Source of the DNA: Patescibacteria group bacterium
GTDB lineage: Bacteria; Patescibacteriota; Gracilibacteria; UM-FILTER-43-11
DNA: 17,939 nucleotides
Assembly (NCBI GenBank): GCA_029260985.1
Contig: JAJDCE010000089.1
Coordinates: 1 to 17,939, forward strand
Direction of reading: 5' to 3'
Below the pieces are notes generated by a model. It made no database searches, had not been told where the DNA came from, and saw nothing but the letters and a program-made list of their open reading frames with translations. Positions 12,801-17,939 of this stretch are shown here, one piece after another; the stretch's first letter is position 1; each line of letters opens with the position of its first letter. The position numbers and the translations under genes are program-made.

Positions 12801-15545
12801 CGCCATTTTCATGTTGAATTCTCCAGGTATTCGACTGACCCATTTTCTGGGTGACTTAAACATTTCTTTCCATTTTTCCCATGAAGTCGCACCTGCAAAA
12901 TCAGTTACAGTAAAGTATCTCTTAAGATCGTCACCCCTACTCACTAAATTGATCAAACTTCTACTCTCCTTACCGTATCTGATTTTGCTTGCGCCCCAGC
13001 GCCATGTGTTGCCAATAAAACGACCTGGTCGTTTGCCATATTCGGCAGCGCCGTAGAAAGCACCAGCCCCTTTTTCAATTCCTTTTCGTGCTATATCGAC
13101 ACCGTATATGGGTGCTGTTACGGGGTATGATGCCCCTTTAAGACCACCTAATAATGTTCTAGTTATTCTTTGCGGTATGGTTCCTGATTTTAGAGCTCCT
13201 TTGGCAGCACCAATAACAATGAAGGGTGAAGAGGAGACAGTCCATATCTTTACCGCACCTCCCCAATCACCATCTGTTAATGCACCCATTGATTTTTTAA
13301 GCGTACCTAATGGCTTGGTGAAAAAGTATTTTCCATATAGGCGAATTGCAATTAGGCCTGGCCCTGCTATTTTACCGTCTTTCGTTCTGGGATAGATAAT
13401 TTCACCCCCTTTTTTTGTTATCAAATCAAAAAATTCTTCAGCACTTTCAATATCTCCCAATTGCTTAGGAGTAATTCTGGCGGTTGCTAGTAATAGCGCC
13501 AGTGTGTCCGTTAGCATTTCAGCACCACCACCTCCCAATTCTGTTGGGAAAGTTACTGAAATTGGCTTCTTTTTTATCGCTTCTGTTGAAGGTCTTCCAT
13601 TCTTCCAAGCTTCACTACGCTGCAAGATGGCAAGTCCCACATCAACCACCTTAGTTTTACCGTATTCCAGCACCTTTGTTACATAAGGTCTTAGATTTTG
13701 TAGTGCGGGGATGGGTATCTTAATTGATGATTCTGAGCCAGCGATTACCCGACTTAACTGACCCACGTATTTGTCTCGTGAGTTTTTATCAAGTGTTCTC
13801 AGGACGATATTGAGTAGGGCAAAATCTTTCATCCAATGCATTTTTCCTTTTTCAGCCTCATCCCAATTAATGCTGTCAGTAACCAGTACGAGCTGTATGG
13901 CATTACCAAATGTGATTGAATCAGCAGAGAAGTTGCTTTTGAGATGATTTTCAACTTTAGTTCCGTCAATTTCTGATATTCCAAAACGCTTATGTATTTT
14001 GGGAATTAATTTTTCTGCTCTTGCCTTAACAGCATTATAAAATTTAACGGCTTCCAGTTTAACTTTTTCGCTTGGCGACTTTCCCTTAAGGGTGGAGGGA
14101 ATGCTCGCGATGGCTAGGCTCACTGCAGTATCAGGATTCTCACTAACGGTTGTTTTTCTTACAAAAAGAGCTAGTTTAATTTGCCGTAATGCAGCTCTTT
14201 CGTCCTTTGAAAGGTTTTCTGGCTTACTTACTTTTTTGTTTATCGCATCGATAAATTCAGCCTTTTTTTCGCGTACTGCCTTGCTGATGTTTTCGTAATT
14301 TATCCCCGTAAATATCTTAGCAAAATCACCTTTATTTACCTTACTGAGTACTTCCTTATGGAAGGTGTCGTTTACTTTCTGGATCGGATCTGCGATAAAT
14401 CGAATCATTAAGGATCCAACCGTCTCGTTACTTTGTTTGTCACCATGAAAACGCTTATGAATATCCAGAAGCCCCTCAGTAAGAACGAATAGATGTTTAG
14501 GCTTTATGTTCTTTGTCGGCACTGGAAATCTGCTCTTTGGAATTTCTTTCTTATTTCTGTACAGGTTACGAAGTTTTTTCAATTCACTGATTTTTGTTTT
14601 TTTACTTCTTAAGTGAATGAGTATTGTATCAATACTTCCTAAATAAACAGGTGTAAATACTCTTTTATTGTAGAAGTGCATTCTAAGAAATATTTCTTTG
14701 GCGGAGTTGAACTGTGTCGTTGGATCTTTTATCGTTTCAACTGTCTTTTTTTTGAGCTCCTTTACTTTCGCTATTGTTTTATCTTTCGCATTTTTCAAAG
14801 CTTCATATTTCTTCCTTAATGCTTCAAGTTTTTTTGAGTTAAATTTACCTCCTTTTAGCATTTTCTTTAAATCATCTAAGCCTTTCAGACCTAGTATTTT
14901 TAGTATTTGATCTTTGCTGAAGAAGGCGCCTGCTCCTACGATTCCTAACATAGCTAGTAACTTTTTCAACCAAGGGCCAGATTTTTCCTTTTTATTGCCT
15001 TTAAACCAGCCTACAGCCTTTTTTATTACTTTGTAAGTGGCCCAAGCGCCTAAGAATCCGATACCCACTAGTAAGCTAGTGCGAACGGGATCTTTTTCCC
15101 AGGATTCTTTCAGGCGTTTTGCCCAACCCTTAGAGGCATCTTCACCTGCTTTGATCATAGATGGCCAGGCATTCAAAAGACTATTTGAAGTTGGCCCCTT
15201 CCCTGAAATTAATTCATGGAATTTGCGAATCGACATTACCTCATTTGAATCAAGTTCGGTTTTATATTTTTCTAAAATCAGGTCTAGACTATAAGGATTG
15301 GAAAGATTAGCTTTAGGGTGTTTTTTTCTCAGTTTTGAAAGGGCGCTTACTACTTTTTGCGATAATAGGGTAATCCCTTCTTTTTGCTGACTGACTTCAA
15401 GGTCGCTTCTTAGGTCATTAATTTTGATTCTTTCAGGACTTGAAACGGTTTCAGCAGATTTCTTAAATTTGCTTAAAAGACTTTCTTTTTTTGAAGCTAG
15501 TTTTATTTTCTCTTTTGCCTCTTTGTTGGGATTGCCGTTAGACAT
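9879..15545 (-). CDS. Giant 1888-aa protein of unknown function with hydrophobic segments
   Basis: No family is recognised. The frame is open for 1888 codons and the protein has no signal peptide. Hydrophobic stretches lie at about 156-172, 194-210, 677-690, 773-785, 1186-1203, 1227-1247 and 1251-1275, the last three in a Gly/Ala-rich cluster. Basic helical regions fill 230-460. A Gly-rich loop (GGGGAEM, 671-677) opens a part-hydrophobic domain to about 850. An Ala/Lys/Glu helical coiled-coil-like region spans about 1075-1180. The C-terminal part (1300-1888) is soluble-looking, with VYWNGSMWCVQEAG at 1635-1648 and a DxDxDG-type loop (DGDRDG, 1855-1860) that could bind calcium. It has only two cysteines (1019, 1643). 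The start overlaps the 89-aa gene's stop by eight bases. Possible roles include a surface or secreted effector, or a membrane scaffold, but none is shown. Confidence 0.9.
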   Translation of the reverse strand: MSNGNPNKEAKEKIKLASKKESLLSKFKKSAETVSSPERIKINDLRSDLEVSQQKEGITLLSQKVVSALSKLRKKHPKANLSNPYSLDLILEKYKTELDSNEVMSIRKFHELISGKGPTSNSLLNAWPSMIKAGEDASKGWAKRLKESWEKDPVRTSLLVGIGFLGAWATYKVIKKAVGWFKGNKKEKSGPWLKKLLAMLGIVGAGAFFSKDQILKILGLKGLDDLKKMLKGGKFNSKKLEALRKKYEALKNAKDKTIAKVKELKKKTVETIKDPTTQFNSAKEIFLRMHFYNKRVFTPVYLGSIDTILIHLRSKKTKISELKKLRNLYRNKKEIPKSRFPVPTKNIKPKHLFVLTEGLLDIHKRFHGDKQSNETVGSLMIRFIADPIQKVNDTFHKEVLSKVNKGDFAKIFTGINYENISKAVREKKAEFIDAINKKVSKPENLSKDERAALRQIKLALFVRKTTVSENPDTAVSLAIASIPSTLKGKSPSEKVKLEAVKFYNAVKARAEKLIPKIHKRFGISEIDGTKVENHLKSNFSADSITFGNAIQLVLVTDSINWDEAEKGKMHWMKDFALLNIVLRTLDKNSRDKYVGQLSRVIAGSESSIKIPIPALQNLRPYVTKVLEYGKTKVVDVGLAILQRSEAWKNGRPSTEAIKKKPISVTFPTELGGGGAEMLTDTLALLLATARITPKQLGDIESAEEFFDLITKKGGEIIYPRTKDGKIAGPGLIAIRLYGKYFFTKPLGTLKKSMGALTDGDWGGAVKIWTVSSSPFIVIGAAKGALKSGTIPQRITRTLLGGLKGASYPVTAPIYGVDIARKGIEKGAGAFYGAAEYGKRPGRFIGNTWRWGASKIRYGKESRSLINLVSRGDDLKRYFTVTDFAGATSWEKWKEMFKSPRKWVSRIPGEFNMKMAMRYAKKTATEYNKFFKFNDAGVAGGVLPNLPKVENIKDIGPLQNTMRDIHNRFSQFRSHLENLIKSENFVNEMKDLVKSGAKGEGLSEKLVKLFTQAGFAENECKALAHQLKEQGSLSKFIHKLQNEGAKILKATEKANQPGIISRAAGKIRDMIRSNPAKLLASAEADLVKAVADVQKAKEVFDAAKTEDALRKALRGVEDAEASEKALRDTVRKLSKLKDAKKAVETGQTTAEAAKALVTAENAAEDAVRATTKAMEGAGKVSKLAKTLKVLGGGATGLGAVLSFYQSGKGFYEAATTNVKGRAGIEATHASLWAANGIADATYLAALISGRGLVLKISGKAAAVLAPLTYAGGVIYDTVKEGNLTSAEWAKSRSYDQLIHSWFGTLKSVSLGDAWVTGFKALGKDKVYAAQGLSLGEGHLKEVEISLAKKKLTLKKIFRVLVAAQANPDILTMDYSKTADKDKKVESMLSKTYSKYHEYYFRQEGAGMIGNYNAAKKFVTDAAIFNKVMLDREEKKKKGVKKFQIGPVNLMEAKYDFLGNVNDPKPKRDFMPSSIVKYYKKQMLSDIESRSKTFKENLDKMEPSYLGLLYVQIINKLAKAKTGKIQMSNTVQKMMMDQMTQIRIYLESKHNISYLSLKQNPKFSKTKMSLKELMKHVNGLHLKSGTSYKQFETQNVESKPGTYAIYKLAQYFGYTGNQNEKELKVFFGEKTAAHHGVYWNGSMWCVQEAGAERDEKIGAELNYETVNKIVTELYQNAEDVLENRHDRWFANAYDYSNQVKAMATLLQKSYNEGVVKYKSKGKMISHIAPTSVFKAKKFESKKDVAKDYGKEIDRLKNMAGWSKLEHKVINKNTIEIKRKGVSEKTTLKKSGDKWNLETYAYDLSFGQAVTLASLLNRIKKIVKGSKWKGGSSRPFEIDGKDIDFDKAGTPFDTTVIDGDRDGNHMIFMNRMGISHKKLIDTLNNWYQVEA

Positions 15546-15807
15546 TCTTTTGCGGTTTAGGTTTTATTCTCTCTAGATCTTGTTTTATTTTTAACAGTCG
15601 TAAATCTTCACTGATAATCATCTGTTCAGCTTTGATTAATTGTTTGAATTCCAGAAGGTATCCGAGGATGGTCCAATTCTTTTTTCCTGAAGCTGATAGA
15701 AACCTGGCTCTTTGCACGGCTTCTTTATAGCGACGGAATTGTTTTTTACGTTTTTCGCTGGCGTCTATTACGCCTGGGTTTGTGAGTTGTTGTTTTGAGA
15801 TCTTCAT
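15538..15807 (-). CDS. Small basic helical protein of unknown function, co-transcribed with the giant gene
   Basis: This 89-aa protein is not recognised. It is rich in Lys, Arg and Gln and looks entirely helical, with a likely amphipathic helix at about 18-38 and a longer one at about 44-80, and no membrane segment or cysteine. Its stop overlaps the start of the giant gene (ATGTCTAA), indicating translational coupling and probably a functional pair, such as a partner or chaperone. It lies about 14 bases downstream of a predicted transcription start at the shared extended -10 promoter. A second ATG three bases upstream is out of frame. No Shine-Dalgarno is visible. Confidence 0.75.
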   Translation of the reverse strand: MKISKQQLTNPGVIDASEKRKKQFRRYKEAVQRARFLSASGKKNWTILGYLLEFKQLIKAEQMIISEDLRLLKIKQDLERIKPKPQKNV

Positions 15808-15819
15808 ACATTTAAATTA

Positions 15820-15887
15820 ATCTATATATTATAACATTTTTTACTCTAAAAATCCACCTTTACTACAGGACTAAGGACTAAGAACTA
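15820..15887 (-). promoter_or_regulatory. Extended -10 promoter of the 89-aa/giant operon, shared 38-bp block
   Basis: On the minus strand TGTTATAAT occupies 15836-15828. The block 15857-15820, starting GTGGATTTTTAGAG, differs at only four of 38 positions from 4691-4728 before the M23 gene. Similarity continues upstream through AAAGG and a TAGTTCTTAG word (15887-15878). The -35 hexamer at normal spacing is weak in both copies. Confidence 0.75.
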
Positions 15888-15895
15888 AGGACTAA
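15868..15895 (-). repeat. GGACTAA heptad tract after valS
   Basis: Read on the plus strand, four units in register (GGACTAA three times, one GAACTAA) run up to one base before the valS stop codon (15897-15899). With the trailing GTT it matches 4618-4648 at 28 of 31 bases. On the minus strand it lies directly upstream of the shared promoter block. Confidence 0.8.
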
Positions 15896-15896
15896 G

Positions 15897-17939
15897 TTAA
15901 AATTGAGAGAGTTGCTCCTTTAATTTTCCTAATTTTCCTTCAGCTTCTTCCATTTTTTTCTTTTCTCCTTCAACAATCTCTTTTGGGGCGTTATCGACGA
16001 ATTTTTTGTTACCGAGTTTTGCCTTCATTCCTTTTAAATAGCCTTCCAGATTAGAAATTTCTTTTGCGAGGCGTTCCTTTTCTTTATCTGCATCAACTAA
16101 TCCTTCGAGGGGAATGAAGATTTCAGCACCTTGCACTACATCAGCTGCGGCATTTTTCATTTTTTCTCCACCTTCTTCCAGCGTTAGCTCGCTGATTCGG
16201 GCTAGGCGAATGAGTTCTTCTCTGTTTCGCTCCAGGGCCTCAAGGTTTTTATATCCGTAAATGGTTACCGCTATTTTCTGAGCGGGTTCAATTTTACTTT
16301 CTGCCCTCATTTTACGAATACTTGTGATGGCACCAATAGTGACGGTGGTCGATTCACTTTTATAGTCATGCTTATCCACTTCGGGGTAGTTCTGGCTGAT
16401 TAGCATTTCCGTTTGACCAGGCATATTACTCCAAATTTCTTCGGTTACGTAGGGGATAATTGGGTGAAGCAAAATTAAGCTACTCTTTAACACATGATAG
16501 AGGACGGCAGGGTTCTGCTTTTCCCCTTTGGAAAGCTCTAAATACCAATCGCAGTAATCATTCCAGAAAAAGTCATAAAGGAGTTGTGAACAGTCGCTGA
16601 TACGATAATCCATCAGCATTTTATCGGCGTTTTGAATGGTTTCATTTAGCGCTTTCAGGATCCACTGGTCTGAATCGGATAAATTATCATATTCAATTTC
16701 AGGTTCTTCACTGATTCCTTTTTCCTCGAATATTCCCAATACAAAACGGCTGGCGTTCCATAGCTTGTTGGTGAAGTTTCGGTACGCTTTGATTTTTTCT
16801 TCATAAAGTCGCATGTCGTTTCCTGGGGTATTTCCGATCACCATACTCATTCGCAGGGCGTCGGCGCCGAATTTATCGATCATTTCGAGCGGGTCGATGC
16901 CATTGCCGAGTGATTTACTCATTTTCTTTCCTTCCCGATCACGTATCAGACCGTGCAGATAGACTTTTTCGAAGGGGATTTGCCCTAAGGCGTAGGTAGT
17001 CATAATTACCATGCGAAGTACCCAGAAAGTAAGAATGTCATAACCGGTTTCCAGAATGCTGGTTGGGTGGAATTTTTTTAAATCATCGGTTTCTTTTGGC
17101 CAGCCAAGTGTTGAAAAGGTCCACAATCCAGAACTAAACCATGTATCCAGAGTGTCTTCGTCTTGCCTTAGATTGGTGGATTTGCAATATGGGCATTCTT
17201 TTGGCGCCTCTCTTTCTACAATGGGATTTTTACACTCAGGTTTGCAATGTTCATTGCCCACACAATACCAAACAGGGATTCGATGCCCCCACCAGAGTTG
17301 GCGGGAGATGCACCAGTCGCGTAGGTTTTCTGTCCAATTAAAATAGGCTTTTTCAAATCGTTTCGGGATGATTTCTATTGATCCATTTTTTACCACTTCG
17401 TTTGTTTTTTCTTTAATGGTTTTTTCATTCAAGGCTTTTACTTTTTTGTTTACATCAATAAACCATTGTTCAGAAACCAGCGGTTCAATGGCGGTGTTGC
17501 AGCGGTAGCAAACGGAAAGATTATGAGAGTAATTTTCATCAATATGATCGATTAATCCTTTTTTCTGCATTTTCTCGACCAATTTGTGACGGCAGTCTTT
17601 TACGTCCATGCCTTCAAATTCTCCTGCGATAGGGAGCATTTTACCGTCTTCGCCGATTATGGGCAGAACTTCTAATTTATACTTCTTGGCTAGGTCGAAA
17701 TCTACAAAACTGTGTGCTGGGGTGATGGTCATGGCGCCGGTTCCTATTTCCATGTCAGCTTCAGAGTCGGCAATAAAACGGGCTTTGATCTTGCCGTCGA
17801 TCCAGTCGATTTCCATCTCTTTTCCAATATATTCTTTGTATCTTTTGTCATCAGGATGAACGATGACGACTTTGTCGGCAAATTTAGTTTCCGGGCGGGC
17901 AGTACCAATAATAACAGGGCCGTATTTGATGTAATAGAA
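15897..17939 (-). CDS. valS: Valyl-tRNA synthetase, 5' end beyond the window
   Basis: This class I synthetase charges tRNA-Val with valine and edits threonine. The frame stays open to the window edge, so the 680 visible residues lack the N-terminal part with the HIGH motif; the ATG at 17814-17816 is internal. Visible in order: editing-domain segment GTARPETKFADKVVIVHPDD, then GTGAMTITPAH, a cysteine-rich zinc-like insertion (CKPEC, CPYC), DTLDTWFSSGLW, and KMSKS with flanking GKKMSKSLGNGIDPLEM (KMSKS at 16911-16925). The anticodon-binding domain follows, then a C-terminal coiled-coil arm typical of ValRS. It ends in TAA beside the heptad tract and is separate from the 89-aa operon, which has its own promoter. 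Confidence 0.96.
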   Translation of the reverse strand, partial: FYYIKYGPVIIGTARPETKFADKVVIVHPDDKRYKEYIGKEMEIDWIDGKIKARFIADSEADMEIGTGAMTITPAHSFVDFDLAKKYKLEVLPIIGEDGKMLPIAGEFEGMDVKDCRHKLVEKMQKKGLIDHIDENYSHNLSVCYRCNTAIEPLVSEQWFIDVNKKVKALNEKTIKEKTNEVVKNGSIEIIPKRFEKAYFNWTENLRDWCISRQLWWGHRIPVWYCVGNEHCKPECKNPIVEREAPKECPYCKSTNLRQDEDTLDTWFSSGLWTFSTLGWPKETDDLKKFHPTSILETGYDILTFWVLRMVIMTTYALGQIPFEKVYLHGLIRDREGKKMSKSLGNGIDPLEMIDKFGADALRMSMVIGNTPGNDMRLYEEKIKAYRNFTNKLWNASRFVLGIFEEKGISEEPEIEYDNLSDSDQWILKALNETIQNADKMLMDYRISDCSQLLYDFFWNDYCDWYLELSKGEKQNPAVLYHVLKSSLILLHPIIPYVTEEIWSNMPGQTEMLISQNYPEVDKHDYKSESTTVTIGAITSIRKMRAESKIEPAQKIAVTIYGYKNLEALERNREELIRLARISELTLEEGGEKMKNAAADVVQGAEIFIPLEGLVDADKEKERLAKEISNLEGYLKGMKAKLGNKKFVDNAPKEIVEGEKKKMEEAEGKLGKLKEQLSQF

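Noticed and set aside
12655..13056. Plus-strand 133-codon frame opposite the giant gene
   Set aside because: It is an antisense shadow in a long open coding frame, with no promoter or recognisable motif.
9879..15545. Phage tape-measure protein
   Set aside because: Length and hydrophobic segments fit, but there are no neighbouring tail, capsid or lysis genes and the flanks are housekeeping genes.

Overview
The window looks like bacterial chromosome from a small-genome Candidate Phyla Radiation (Patescibacteria) type organism. The reasons are: short, tightly packed genes; Patescibacteria-style prepilins carrying a GVEAMRNIRDTNWL-like segment; compact versions of housekeeping enzymes; one giant protein of unknown function; and almost no Shine-Dalgarno sequences. 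Base composition is moderately AT-rich. TGA is a true stop (it ends pgi, the ispE-like gene and rsmI), so the UGA=Gly code of Gracilibacteria/Absconditabacteria is excluded. Peregrinibacteria or a similar lineage is possible, but that is a guess.

Layout. Positions 47-3811 (minus) hold pgi followed by three type IV pilin-like proteins (FimT/GspH-like, PilV-like, PilW-like) in one tightly coupled operon; a fourth gene may begin at the left edge. Positions 3998-4564 (minus) hold ruvA. It is divergent from 4786-6525 (plus), an exported coiled-coil M23 peptidase of EnvC/CwlO type. Positions 6597-9179 (minus) run, in transcription order, as a degraded IspE-like GHMP kinase, a membrane-anchored DsbA-like thioredoxin, a HIT protein and rsmI. 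Positions 9300-15807 form an island of three genes I cannot name: a 190-aa Lys/Glu-rich protein (plus) converging on a minus-strand pair encoding an 89-aa helical protein and a 1888-aa giant protein. Positions 15897-17939 (minus) are most of valS, cut at its 5' end by the window edge.

The most unusual content lies between the genes. (1) Many spacers are made of 7-nt iterated words, often with a YTAAG core, and the same periodicity runs into the leader codons of two prepilins. (2) The two sides of rsmI carry a different iterated word with an 11-nt period. (3) A 38-bp promoter block (34/38 identical by eye) with a perfect extended -10 box sits upstream of both the M23 peptidase and the 89-aa/giant-protein operon. 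A related promoter precedes the 190-aa gene, which suggests shared control of cell-envelope and unknown-island genes. (4) The PilV-like prepilin appears to start at an ATA codon directly after the preceding stop. From there it gains a perfect 9-residue prepilin leader that the first standard start codon (GTG) would remove.

How the genes may work together: the pilins carry several cysteines each, and the DsbA-like protein could form their disulfides. The M23 protein would remodel peptidoglycan. The remaining genes are central metabolism, DNA repair and translation. No tRNA, rRNA, CRISPR, insertion sequence or convincing Rho-independent terminator was seen, and no gene-free stretch exceeds 300 bases.
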